NCBI GenBank assembly: GCA_023079485.1
Contig: CM041104.1
Location: forward strand, 5,085,676-5,149,675
DNA: 64,000 nucleotides
Source: Archilochus colubris
Lineage: Eukaryota; Chordata; Aves; Apodiformes; Trochilidae
Reading direction: 5' to 3'
The first letter of the stretch is position 1. Every line of letters starts with the position of its first letter. Positions 52,601-63,713 of this stretch are shown here, piece after piece. A model generated the notes under the pieces. It was not told where the DNA came from. It saw nothing but the letters and a program-made list of their open reading frames with translations, and did not search any database. Position numbers and translations under genes: made by a program.

Positions 52601-53537
52601 GCAATGGGGACAGGAGAAACACCAAGACCCACACACAGGTCCTTAAGAAAATGCTCCTGGGATTTGGTTGCATTGAGCAGGAGGCATCTGCCAGTGGTGG
52701 GCTGCAAAGAACTGTTTGGAGTCCCTGTGCCACCTCATGTGGCCAGAGGCATGGCTGTGCTGTGAGTCCAGCACAGTGGAGAGGAACTGTATAAGTAGCT
52801 GGAGAATGTTAGAGGATGAGCAGGAAGCAGGCAGGGCTTTCCTTCCATGGGTTCTTGCTAATGAAAACCAGGAGCTGTGCAGCCTCGGAATGCCTCACAA
52901 TGCCTTGTGAAAATGGCATTGCAGAGTCCTGGGATTCCCTGGGAACGATGGTGTCAGGTGTTCAGCCATGAAGGCCAGGAGATTCTGGAACAAGGGCTGT
53001 GTCTGGGTGATCAGCAATGCCTCTGTGCCTAGGTGGGATGTCTTCCCCTCTGAGTGGGAAACCCTGGGTGTGCGCTTGGTTGAAAATGAGCCTATGGTGT
53101 GTGTGTGTAGCAGCTCCTCAGACTTCCCACCTCTCTTGCTGCAGGCTTTTTTTTAATGGTTGTCCAGGGCATGAGGTCTCCTGCCAGCCAAATTCTTGTT
53201 TGAAGAGGATGTTTACAGCTTGCTTGCAAAGTGTTTCTGTGAGGCAGTATTTGCCCTCTTGGGGCAAATGTGATGGTGTCTCCCAGGGACAAAGGTCTCT
53301 TTCCTCCAAGCTGGATGGAATAACTAGTGTCCTGGCTTCTGCCCTGTTAGCTGGTGCTCAGAGGCACCCTGGCTGGTCTCCATCAAGACATTTCATGTGC
53401 TTGCCTCAGTTTCCCTAGCAGCCTACATGTCCCCCATGACGAGGCTATGAAATGCCTCTCCTAGAATAAACTCCCAGGGAACTGAGCTGCTGGAGCCCTG
53501 TTTTCCTTCTGACTCTACTCCCATTTCTTGTTTGCAG
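46620..53537. other. ZHX3-LPIN3 divergent intergenic region / LPIN3 5' region
   Basis: No coding exon recognisable as a known family was found. The first LPIN3 coding exon begins with an acceptor, so at least one 5' noncoding LPIN3 exon should lie here. Good plus-strand donors occur at 49336/49337 (GAGAG|GTAAGT), 50278 (GGAG|GTAAGA) and near 51299 (CCCAG|GTAATG), but I cannot choose among them. A 14-C run is at 52134-52147. Overlapping frames at 48.5-49.4 kb on both strands look like compositional openness. Confidence 0.5.
50235..50290 (-). mobile_element. Possible MIR-type SINE remnant
   Basis: The segment cacagctgaggaaactgagg, then cacaaaggaggtaag, matches closely the reverse complement of the MIR 'cctcagtttcctcatctgt' region. 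Only about 40-55 bases are recognisable, so chance similarity is not excluded. Confidence 0.4.
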
Positions 53538-54146
53538 TCTCAAACAATGAACTACATGGGGCAGCTTGCTGAGACTGTCTTTGTCACTGTGAAGGAGCTG
53601 TACCAGGGCCTGAACCCCAGCACCCTGACGGGCTGTATTGATGTGGTGGTGGTCAGGCAGCCTGATGGCTCCTTCCAGTGCTCCCCGTTCCACGTCCGCT
53701 TCGGGAAGTTGGGTGTCCTGCGCTCCAAGGAGAAGGTGGTGAGTGGGTGCCTGCCCTGGGATTGTGCTTCCTCGCTGGTCTCTCCAGACCTAGGATCTTC
53801 CATAAGCTGGGAGGAACTTTGAGAAGAATGGGAGCTCTACTGAAACGGGTGCTTGTCAGTTTTTTGGAGGGGATGCCCCAAATGGAAGCCATCCTCTTCC
53901 AGGGAGGGATGTGCTTTCCAGGGCAACTGGAAGAGGGTCCCTTGCCTCAAAGGCTGGATGGCTGTCAGGCTTGTGTCCTCTCCCTGGGGAGGTGCCTTCC
54001 TGAATGCTGACAGGTGAGTGGGTTCAGTGACTTCTTCTGCCCCTTGCCAGGTTGACATTGAAATCAATGGGGAGACTGTGGACCTACACATGAAGCTGGG
54101 TGACAACGGAGAGGCCTTCTTTGTCCAGGAGTTGGAAGAGCACGAG
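53538..54146 (+). CDS. LPIN3: LPIN3 coding exons 1-2, N-LIP domain
   Basis: Exon 1 opens after TTTGCAG (ends 53537). Nine untranslated bases precede ATG 53547, which begins [12 protein letters not shown], the expected lipin N-terminus. Exon 1 ends EKV|GTGAGT at 53738. Exon 2 starts at 54051 with VDIEING and ends at 54146 after [10 protein letters not shown]. The N-LIP half mediates folding and nuclear/membrane behaviour together with C-LIP. Read-through past 54146 gives a stop (TGA 54243-54245) after an unrelated tail, so splicing is required. Confidence 0.93.
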
Positions 54147-57100
54147 GTTGGTGATGTAGAGGTGCTGTGTCTTGCTGTGACCACGTGGAAGAACAGCATT
54201 GAGGTGGAAGGACCAGATTTGGACTGCTCTTCTGCCCCAGAGTGACTCCATTATCCTCTCTGATGCTTTGAGTGTCCACAAAGGTTCCTGCTCAATGGAC
54301 CTTGAAACCAGTGTGGAGGATCAAAGCAGTGGAACACCCTGAGAGGGAGCATTAGACCAAATATCTGCATCCCAGACTGTCCTCCCTCCCTGGGCATGGC
54401 TGCTGGCCAACCAGGCAGATATCTTGGAGCTTGGCCTCTTGGGGGATCTTGTGACAGGGATGAGCACAAGCCAGATGCTGTGGCAGGCTGCCTGCTCTAC
54501 TGGGAAGCAGGATGAGACCAGTTGTGTCTTCCAGAAGTCTTGGCAGCTCTCTCCCAGGCTGACTTGTGATTGTTGCTAGCTTGGGCTGGGTTTGAGAGCA
54601 GAGAGGACTCTAGAGACAAATCCCATTTGCAACCTTTGCAATTCTGGTCTCATGATGCCACCTCCTGCCTGCCTCTCCTTGTCCATGTTAAAGAAATCTT
54701 TAGCTTGTGAATGGTTTTGGTTTTGTTGGGTTTTTTACTAGCATGCTGCACATAAAAAGCCTCTCCTTTTGGGCTTATCCACAAAATCCTCCACAAGCTG
54801 AGGATTTGGTGATGGTGGTGGTAGCACTGGTGGCTTATGTTGCACAGGAGGCACCTGTGAGCTGCCAGCTTGGAAAGGAGGATGCTGGAGCTGAGGGGCT
54901 CTTCCATCCCTGTTTCAGAGGAGCATCCCCTCCCACCTCTGTACATCCCCCATCCCCAGGGAGGAGAGCCTGGAGGATGCCTCTCATGGGCAGGAGCCCT
55001 CCAGCCCTGAAACCACCCTACGCAAGAGGAGGAGACGCAGGAGGAAGCCCAAGAGAAAGGAGGTGTCAGACTCTGAACTGGAATGCTGTGGGGACACCAA
55101 AAGTGAGGTGTCTATGGAGGAGCCATGCAAGCTGCCAACAACCAGGTGAGCAGCTTGGTCTGGGGAGGTAGATGTGGTGGGTCAAGCCTGTAGGTTCACT
55201 TGGGGATGTTTAGCAGTACTGAACCCTGGGAAAGTATTTTGAGTTGGAGGCCAGTCTCCTGGGGAGCAGAACCCCAGTGGAAATGGTGACGTTGGCCAGC
55301 TCTGCAGGTGAGGATGCTGGTGCCCAAGAGCAGTGTAACTGATCTCCTTCCTCCTTTGCAGCCATCCTGAGTATTTCTCCTTTGCTGATCTCCCCAAAGA
55401 AGAAATTGGGTCATTGCAGTCCCCAGTGATGCACCCTTACTCTGATGGGGAGCTGACCTCTGTGAACAGGTGAGCGACAGACCCAAGGCCATCTGCTTGG
55501 CTTTGGTGAGAGCAGGGGACGTGCCCTGTGGCTGGAAAGGGATTTGGGAGTGTTGGGAGAGGAGGGTTGACCTGACCTGATGTGGCTGAAGAAAAGATGA
55601 GAGCCAGTGGGGGGCACTTCTGGCCATGGTCACAGATGCAAGAAGCCTGTGTGCACAGGGATCTCCTGTCTCTGCTGCTGAGCTGCTTCTGGGCAGCTGA
55701 TGGCATTGGCTTCCTTAGATCTCAACTTCAGATCTTGCTCATTTGTAAGCCAGACCTATGGGGCAGAACAACCCTATGGGAAAACAACCTTACAGGGTTC
55801 TTGGCACTAAATGTCCCTGCAGTGATGGGAAAGAATGGGCCTGCAGGGTAGATAAGGTCCAATGTTCCCTTCTCTTCCTGTAGCCCCACCCTGAGCCATC
55901 CATCTTCTCCCAAAAGTGACTCTGAGCTGGAGGTCAGATCTCAGGAGGGCTTTGCTCTTGGGGCTGAAGCCCACATGCAATGGAACTGGGGAAGGCTCCC
56001 TCAGGTGAGTCTCTGCTCTTACTTTTCTCTAGTAGCTGGTGGGAAAGGGGGGATCTGAAAGCCCTCCAGAAAATGGAGAAGGCTATGGCAGTCATGGAGG
56101 AGTTATTCTCTTCTGCCTGATGCTTTGGGCAACCTCTCATCCTCAGACCTGTTCTTCTGCTTCCTTTGAGATGAATAAATTGGAACAAGTTGAACCAGCC
56201 AAGTTCATGAAGACCTTTGCTACTACTGTCTCTGTGACACCAGCAACCCATCTTGTTGCCACCTCTGGAGGAGTGGGAGGAGGTCCAAGCCCAGCAGGAC
56301 ACCAGGGTGCACCTTGCTCCTCTGCTGTGCCTACTGCTGAACCAGCACCCACACCCCAGGGTGGGAATGGAGTCCCCAGGCTGAGGGATGTCCCCCTTCC
56401 TGAGAGGTCAGAGAGCTTGTTGAAGGGCTCCTCAGCCCCACAGGAGAAACGGGAGGGAGCCTGGACTGTTGAGCCAAAGGTTCAGCCAGATGTGGAGCCC
56501 TCTGAGGCAGCTACTGCTCTGGAGCAAGTGGGCCTTGAACCCCAGCTGGAAAGCCAGAGGAGACAAGGTGAGAGGGTGACTGGTGCTGCTGGAAGCAGTG
56601 CTTGAGTCCAGAGATGTCTCTGACTTGGGTGAATGGCCAGGTTGTTCACTCAGTGTAACTCCTTCATGACTCTTGGATACCCAAGGTGTGACATTTTTCT
56701 TTGCCCTCTTCATGTGCTACCAGCTTCTTTACTTTGAAGGGACATTCCTCAGGTTTCCTCCTTTCAGTGACCGCCTAGCTCCCCAGGAAGTTTTCTTGCC
56801 TGACATTTCCTGAAGTCCATCCTTGGGCATCTCTCCTTTTGCATCCTTAGATGATTTCCCAGCAGTGTAGACCATGCCTTAACTTGAAGTGTTTGGCAGC
56901 CCTTGGTGTGACAAGAAGTCAGGTGAAAAATTAAACAGAGAAGCATGCATGTGTGTCCTCCTTTGGTGTAGTGTATTTCAGGGCTTTCATCTTGTTACCT
57001 ATCTTAAACAACCTCGTTCTTCTGGCATAAATTCAGCACAAAATAATTTTTCTGAACAAGAGATGTTTGGGATCCCTTAGTGTATGAAGTGTGAGATCCA

Positions 57101-60100
57101 AGTGTTGTCTTGCATGGCATCAACTTCAAATTGCACCTTCAGATTGTCACAGCAGAACATAGGCAGGGCTTTGGCCTGTCCTTTGTGTCCTCTTGGCAAG
57201 TGGTCTCATGGCAGTGCAGGTATCTTGAGGTCATTCTCTTGCTGTTGACTTAAGGCAGCTTTTCAAGCAGGAGAAGAGATTCCCTCCTTATATGATAGAG
57301 CAAAGTGCTGTTAGCTTTCTCTATAGATGCTGAGATGGTTGGCAAGGTGATTCAGCTAAGCTCTCTCCCTTCTGTCTGTGCATTGAGGATCCACCAAGAG
57401 AAGTCCTCACTTGGGCCCCAGTGACATTTACCTGGAAGACCTCTCCAACCTGGATGAGGAGCAGGTAGCTCTCTATTTCCCCAGGAGGTACGGATTGCCC
57501 CAGCTGGCCAAGCTCAGGCCTCCTTGAGCAAAGGATGGATAGATGGATGTCTACAGCTGTTGTCTGATGTTGCCTCTATTTCTCCCCTTGATAGCAGTGA
57601 CACAGAGCAGAGTTCAAAGCCTGTGGCAGACCCCAGCATCCCTCTGTGTGTCCAGCTGCCACCTGACTTGCCTGCTCACAGCTCCATGGACTCTGGCTCA
57701 GATTTGATGCCCACACTTGCCCTGTCTCTGTGTGGAGGCCTGGGGGACAGCAGGCAGATCTCTCAGGGTAGGTGGGAGGGGAGGGGGAACCTGCTGTCCT
57801 GTAACCCATTATGTACACCAGTAGCATGACATGGCCTCTGTCCCACCAGAGAAGTTCATGGAACACATGGTCTCCTACCAGAAGTTTGCTGAGAATCCAG
57901 GACTCATCGATGACCCAAACCTGGTGATACTGCTCAACAAAAAGTGAGTTGCTTGCTCTCCCTGCTGCTTCATCCCAAGATGACCACTGTGGCCACTTTC
58001 CCTATGGAAACATTCCTGTTGGAGTGAAGCTTCATCCCAGACAGTGATTATCCCACAGTAGTTGTGGGAGGGGAACTTCTGGTCATGCTGCAGAATGGTG
58101 ATCTGGAAATAGCCCTCACTTCAGGAGTGGTGATGTTTCCATCCCTCTCACTTCCAGGTATTACAACTGGGCAGTGGCTGCTCCCATGGTCCTGTCCCTG
58201 CAGGCTTTCCAGAGGAACATTTCTGAGGTCAGTGGCACAATGTGTTTTCTGGCCACACTTCTTGGCAGGGTTTGAAGAGTGCAGTGGGGCTGCAAGAGGC
58301 CAAGGTGTCCATCTGGGGCTTTGCAGGGAGTCTGAGGCAGAGCTGAACATTCCATTGCCCTAGAGGTACCTCAGGGTGGATTTTAGATACCTGGGTACCA
58401 CTGATACCTGGAGAACAGAGATTTCCTTGTCAAAAAATTTCTGTTCTGATGGTTGTATCTGTACAAAGCTAACCAGAGGCATGGTTAGCTGGAGGATTTG
58501 GGACTGCATGAGCCTGTTCCAGGGCTCTGTAGACCTGACTGGGATTGTATGAAATAAGGCATCCCAGATCTTCTTTCCAAGATGTATGTAGGAAATGAGC
58601 TCTTGTACCCTTCACCCTCAAACCATCTCGGCTCACAGGCAGAAGTCAACACATCTTATCCTCTGAATAATTATGCAAGGGAAACCCTACCAGGCAAGGC
58701 TCTGTTGAGCCTATTGGCAGCTGAACCTCCCTGGGCTGAGGACTGACTACATCCCATGTTCTGCCACATTCACAGAGTGCCATTGACCAGCTGGTGAAGG
58801 AGAAGATGCCCAAGAAAGGCAGCAGGTGGTGGTTTTCCTGGAGGAGGAGAGAATTCCCAGCAGAAGAGGTGTTTGCAGTGGTGGCTTTGGGCACAGGAGT
58901 AATTCTGGTGGCTGGCAGGGGTGGGCAGCAGAGTCCTGGGCATGGCCTGAGAACAGAGTATGGGAGCAGCCCCAAGGGACTTGGTGGCAATATGACTTCT
59001 GTAACACCCAAGCAGTATTAACAGATGTTACCAAGAATTGGTAATGCTGTCAAGTAGACCTTGTGTCCCTCCTACCACAGCCCAAGCACCACATGTGCTT
59101 GCTGCTCTCCCTGGCCCACCACAATGTGAGATTGTGGTTGTTCTTCCATGGGGTGATGCCCTCAGGAGGGCAGGGGTATGCACTGTCACTTCTTCTGGTA
59201 TTGCTGATTCAAACAGCCCCTCCTGTCCCCGAGGTGCTCATGACACTGCTCTCTGTCTGCAGCAGTTGAGGCCAGGGAACACCAAAGTGGGGACACTGCA
59301 GTGTGACTCTGCAGTGCAGAGGTGAGTCCCTCTCTCCCAGGCTGTCTTTGGGAGTCTGTGCATGCTCTTGATCTCCTCTCCTCCTAAATGACCAGCTATT
59401 CCCAAGTCTACTTAATGTAGCAAAAAGCTCTAATGTTCTGGCCTACCCCACTTCAGCCAAACTCTCCCATGGCTGCTTCCTGGTGTGGGTGGGTTGTTGT
59501 CCTGGTCACCTCCAGATATCCCTTGGTGCTCATGGGGAAGGCCATGGTCTGCAGAGGAAAGCTACTGTGTTCTTCCCTTCCTCATGCAGGCAGGAGGAGG
59601 AGGTGTCATCCAGTGATGAGGAGCCCCTGTACCTTGGGGACACGTTGGCAGTGGATGCATTCACACAGAAATCTCAGCCAACCTACAAGAAATCCCTGCG
59701 ACTCTCCTCTGAACAAATCGTGAGTGCTGAACTCCTCCTTCCCTGCCTGCTTCCATGTATTAGGGGTGAGACAACCCTTAAACAAGGGTTTCTCTGTGCC
59801 TGACCATGTTTTTATTAGGCCATCCAAGTATTTTGCCCTGGGTGCCCACCCTTTTGGGGGTCTCTGGTCTGGCCAGGTGGTGGTCTGTCCTCTGGCAAGC
59901 CTTGGAGTGGTGTGAATTGGGTCTGGTTGCACCTCTTCTGTTCTGCCCCAGGGAAGGCTGAATCTGCAGGATGGCCCCAATGAGGTGGCATTCAGTGTGA
60001 CAACTCGGTACCAGGGCACCTGCCGCTGTGAGGCCACCATCTACCTATGGAACTGGGATGACAAGGTGGTGATCTCTGACATCGATGGCACCATCACCAG

Positions 60101-61973
60101 GTAAAGGGCTTTTCTCCTACCCCACATCCCTGCTCCCCTGAGTCTTTTCAAGGCTTGCATAAGCAGCCAGGAGGGACCATAAACCACATCATCTTCTGGA
60201 TACCCACCAGATTGGGTCAGTCCAACCTGTTCTCCATTCCTTCTAGGTCAGATGCTCTTGGGCACATCTTGCCACATCTGGGAAAAGATTGGACTCATCA
60301 TGGGATTGCTAAACTCTTCCACAAAATCCACCTGTAGGTATTGGATCAACAGAGGCCAAGGGGAAGTGGGGAGGAGAGAGAGAGACAGGGTTGGGGCTGT
60401 TACTCGCCCATGTTGGCCAAAATAGGTTTTCTGCTGCCAGTTGCTGCCTGGATGTGTGGGCAGGGGCTTTCCCTGGGAGCAGCTGCTGGTGCTGCCCTCC
60501 CGTGTGTCGGTGGAGGCTTTGGGGAGATGCAGCAGAGCTCAGCAGGAGATGGGATGGCACAGGATGACACCCCAGAAGCACAGCTCGATGCCTTTGGGTC
60601 GCTGTGCAGCTGTGGCGGGGGGGGGGGGGGGGTCCAACCAGCGTTTGGGTGCTGGTCACCTCTCTGGGAGTCCAGATACGTCCCCTCCGAGCCTGGCTTT
60701 CGGTTCCCTCCTTGTCACCCGTGGCCACTAGGAGGCACTGTGGCTCCGCGGATGGCTCGGCCCGATCCGGGAGGGGCGACACGGCAGTCCCGGGGTGTTG
60801 GGGCTGCCCTGGCTGCCTCCGGCCACCCTGTCCCTCTGCCCGAGGTGCCCATCGAGCCGTGCTGGCTGCTGGAGGTCTCCTGTCTGGAGGATCAGGAGGA
60901 GGGATGCTTTTCCCAGGACCCTGCTCAGAAGGGTTCCCTGTGCTCCCTCCAGGAACGGCTACAAATTCCTCTACTGCTCAGCCAGAGCCATCGGCATGGC
61001 AAACATCACCAAGGGTTACCTCAAATGGGTCAACGAGCAAGGCTGTGTCCTTCCCAAGGGCCCCATCCTGCTCGCCCCCAGCAGCCTCCTCTCTGCCGTC
61101 CACAGGTACTGTGTCCTCTCCTCCTGCCCAGCCCTGCACCTCTTGTGCCCCCTTTCCCAGCTGGATGCTGGGGGATGCCTCAGCCTTAAGGCCAGAAGCA
61201 GTTGAAGGCTTCTTGGTGCAGGACACCCCCCATGGGAGGCAGCAGGGAGGCAGATCAGCTCCTGCCCTCCTTGGAGCTTCATGGTGAAGCTCCTGCAATG
61301 CACAAAATCACTTTTGCCCTTCAGACCCCTTCTGAAGGCAGTCCTGGCCCCCTGATGCCACCGACTGCTGCTCTGTGCATGTATCTTGTGCTGCAGGGAG
61401 GTGATTGAGAAGAAGCCAGAGGTGTTCAAGATTGCCTGCTTGATGGACATCCAAAACCTCTTTGCCCCAAAGCTGCCCTTCTATGCAGCCTTTGGGAACA
61501 GAGCCAATGTGAGTGGGTCTCCTGGGAAGGAGGGAGAGAGCTCAGGCTGGGGACAGTGGTGGTGCCTTCCTGCAGCTCTCACAGCTTGTTGGCTTTCCTG
61601 GGGCAGGATGTCTATGCCTACAAGCAGGTGGGCCTGCCAGAGAGCCGTATATTCACTGTCAACCCCAAGGGAGAGCTGATCCAGGGGCTCACAAAGAACC
61701 ACAAGTCAACGTAAGTGACCTGCTTGTTCCTCTGCACCTTTTGGGTTAAACTAGCTTTAACCCTGGGAAGCATTTCATAGGACAGAAAAAGTAAACTACA
61801 CCCCACTGTGGCTTCTCTCTTAACCCTGTAGGTACGAGCGGCTGTCGGAGGTGGTGGAGCTGATCTTCCCTCCCATGGGGCAGGGTGGGAGCATTGCTTT
61901 GGTGTGTCCAGAGTACAGCCACTTTGCCTACTGGAGACCTCCACTGCCTGCTGTTGACTTGGATGTCTTCTGA
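53547..61973 (+). CDS. LPIN3: LPIN3, phosphatidate phosphatase lipin-3 (19 coding exons)
   Basis: Lipins dephosphorylate phosphatidate to diacylglycerol (Mg2+-dependent, HAD-type) at the ER/nuclear envelope for triglyceride and phospholipid synthesis, and can act as nuclear coactivators. Coding exons: 53547-53738, 54051-54146, 54919-55145, 55362-55469, 55884-56004, 56147-56567, 57388-57487, 57595-57767, 57850-57943, 58158-58227, 58776-58868, 59263-59321, 59590-59719, 59952-60100, 60247-60333, 60953-61105, 61397-61508, 61607-61710, 61832-61973. Phases join throughout to 876 residues plus TGA (human about 851). The N-LIP domain is residues 1 to about 110, a basic NLS is at 131-143, the conserved RWWF segment is in exon 11, and the C-LIP catalytic domain runs from about 628 to the end with DIDGT (671-675) and LGHIL (682-686). 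Introns are short. The LCTSPIP segment favours LPIN3 over LPIN1/2, as does the ZHX3 neighbour. Least certain joins are the exon 2 donor (GTTGGT) and the exon 6 acceptor. Confidence 0.95.
54919..55145 (+). CDS. LPIN3: LPIN3 coding exon 3, TSP site and polybasic NLS
   Basis: The exon starts after CTGTTTCAG and ends ACCAG|GTGAGC in phase 2. It codes LCTSPIP at residues 103-109; Ser106 is in the position of the mTOR-sensitive Ser106 of lipin-1. A polybasic run at 131-139 (RKRRRRRRK) continues as PKRK at 140-143. In lipins this basic patch serves as the nuclear localisation signal and binds phosphatidate. It is a diagnostic exon that shows no clear frame to ORF finders because the intron boundaries cut it. 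Confidence 0.9.
56147..56567 (+). CDS. LPIN3: LPIN3 coding exon 6, variable linker
   Basis: This is the longest coding exon (421 bases). It encodes a Ser/Pro/Glu-rich linker (about residues 249-388) poorly conserved among lipins. The acceptor is CTCATCCTCAG (ends 56146) and the donor CAAG|GTGAGA. An alternative start after TTTGAG (56170) would keep the frame and drop eight residues; I prefer the CAG. Confidence 0.8.
59952..60333 (+). CDS. LPIN3: LPIN3 coding exons 14-15, catalytic motif
   Basis: Exon 14 (59952-60100) ends with the DIDGTIT catalytic loop: Asp671 is the nucleophile and Asp673 the acid/base residue of HAD phosphatases. Exon 15 (60247-60333) supplies LGHIL, the LxxIL coactivator motif of lipins. 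All catalytic residues expected here are intact, so the enzyme should be active. The exon 15 donor must be CCT|GTAGGT (60333), because the alternative GTATTG four bases on would break the frame into exon 16. Confidence 0.95.
60617..60632. repeat. Run of 16 G in LPIN3 intron 15
   Basis: This is an uninterrupted G tract on the sense strand, in the 619-base intron between the DIDGT exon and the next C-LIP exon. It is a potential G-quadruplex in DNA and pre-mRNA and a likely length-variable site. Confidence 0.9.
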
Positions 61974-62460
61974 CCCCCCCCCCTTTCCTGTGGACATCTG
62001 ACTCAGGACTCTCCTGGGTGTCCTCTGCCAGGACTGGATGCTCCAGGCACCTCCTCCCTCTTTGCTGCTCAGGCATTTTGCACTTGTAATACGGGTCATG
62101 TTCTGCAATAGAAACGCCCATTCTCAGGGGGCTAAAGAGGGGTAAGAGGGAGCTCTGACTGTACAAAAGCTCCATTTACTAAGCTGCAATAATCTGGGTC
62201 TCCTTAATATCCTCATCTTTAAAGTCTGATGCTCTTTTTAAAATTGGTGGTGGGTCACTGTCTTATTTATTGATGAGCTGCTGGCATAGCTGTTACTACC
62301 TCCAGTATCACCAGTGTTCCCAGGCAGTCCAGCTACCTGCAGGTTTTGGTAGCTGATGTGAAGCTGTCCTGTGGCTGAACAACTCATTGAGGTGGATGGA
62401 ACCTGTTTGGGTTTTGAGTGTTCCTCACTAATAGCAATAAACTGTCTTCACCTAGGCTGC
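61974..62460 (+). other. LPIN3: LPIN3 3'UTR
   Basis: It runs from the TGA at 61971-61973 through a short C tract to a canonical AATAAA at 62436-62441. The end is estimated at about 20 bases beyond the hexamer. No conserved structural element was recognised. Confidence 0.75.
62436..62441 (+). terminator. LPIN3: Polyadenylation signal of LPIN3
   Basis: A perfect AATAAA lies 463 bases after the stop codon, followed by T-rich and GT-containing sequence (gtcttcacc...ttgtcctttg). Confidence 0.75.
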
Positions 62461-62965
62461 CTCTTGTCCTTTGCATGGAAGTGGGTATCAGGGTCCATGT
62501 CTTTTACAAACATGGGTAAAAGCCTCCTGCCAAGGTGGCTTTTAAAATTTTATTTCCTTTGTTTTCTTTTTGCCTACTGACTTCAGGTGATGCTGCAAAA
62601 CAGTCTTAACACAAGAAGCCAACCCTGGCTTTGTGTATGTGCCCAGGGGGGGGAATTTCTCCTACCAGGAGCCTGCCACAGCTTTGTGCCACGGCAGGAC
62701 CTTGTTCCTGTGCCCCTGTCCTGGGCAGCTGTGGTGCAGCAGGCTCCTGCCCCTGCTCCAGGAGCTCTTTGCTCTAATTACAGAACACTGTGGGCAGGAG
62801 TCTGGCATTCAGTTTTTCCTTCCCTGGTCACTGTGTCTGTAAACTTTCTCCCCCTACTTTGCCTGCCCCCTCTTCTTTAACTTGCCTCCTTGCTCTAGCT
62901 CCCTGCCTTCACCCCACCCTGGGCTTATGCTGCTTTCTATAAAGCCACACAAGTCGTTTTACTCC
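62461..62965. other. Intergenic gap between two converging 3' ends
   Basis: This is the stretch between the LPIN3 poly(A) site and the minus-strand poly(A) site. No feature was recognised in it apart from pyrimidine-rich stretches near 62870-62930. Confidence 0.5.
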
Positions 62966-63713
62966 TGGAAACCTCAGCAAAAAATACTTTATTTTTATTT
63001 TTCCAGTACAGTCTTTCAGCTTTCAAAATCTGAACAAATTTACAAGGTTTTAAAAACAAAACAGGATCAGTTGTTAACTGCCTGGGAAAGCTGCCTGTGC
63101 AGGGACAACCACGCGAGCACCATCTCCTGCTCTCTGCAAGCAAAAAAAAAAAAATCCCAAACAAACAAAAAAACCAAAACCCGATTTCATACAAAGTTCC
63201 TTTCACTCTTTAAACATGGATAGCTGAGAATTGAAATGCAAACTGTCTGTAGCTTCAAGTGACTAGTCAGGAACAGTCCAAACATAGCACCATTTTTCTG
63301 GAAGGTCAGACTTCTTCCTTGTCCTAGTTCTGTTCTGGCCAGTCCTGGCTCCCTCTGTGCTGGAGGAAGCTGCTGAGCTGCTCTCTAACCCAGCTCTGGG
63401 CAGGGGGGGGCCTGGCCCATGGCTTTGTTTTCTCTTTGGTTGCTGCAGCCTCTTTCTCCCTGTTGTGAGAGGACAGAAAGGGGGGAGTGAGGGCTCCCTG
63501 ACCCATTGCAAAGTACTGAGAGCTGGTATGAGAATCTTTCTGTGGGCTGGTAGGTGAGAAAAGTAGGTTTTGTTGTCTAACAGCAGGTTTTGCAGGATGC
63601 CCAAAGGCAGCTGGAGGTTGCTGGAGAAGTCTCTCAGCAGCTGCAGTAGAGGTCCAGACCAGTAAAGCCCAGTGAAGTGAGAGCAGATTCTGGGGCTGTG
63701 AGCATACAGCAGC
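62966..63713 (-). other. 3'-terminal exon of a minus-strand gene, possibly EMILIN3
   Basis: Two tandem AATAAA signals on the minus strand (plus TTTATT at 62988-62993 and 62994-62999) mark a 3' end. Upstream, an acceptor CTTACCCTTGCAG (AG at 63715-63714) would open an exon with a 149-codon frame (LLYAHSPRIC... to a stop at 63263). I do not recognise this protein. EMILIN3 is expected here by synteny, but I could not match the frame to it, and it may be 3'UTR. The same site is also a good plus-strand donor (AAGG|GTAAGT), so strand and boundaries are uncertain. Confidence 0.35.
62988..62999 (-). terminator. Tandem minus-strand AATAAA signals
   Basis: Two abutting hexamers on the minus strand are followed by A/T-rich, then TG-containing sequence in the direction of LPIN3. 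This gives a tail-to-tail arrangement with LPIN3. Confidence 0.55.

Noticed and set aside
54147..54245. LPIN3 exon 2 continuing to the TGA at 54243
   Set aside because: The tail after EEHE has no lipin similarity, whereas exon 3 at 54919 resumes lipin sequence in the correct phase.
60341..61189. 282-codon plus-strand frame across LPIN3 intron 15 and exon 16
   Set aside because: It crosses the G16 tract and reads exon 16 in the wrong frame; the true exon frame gives the conserved [16 protein letters not shown] sequence.
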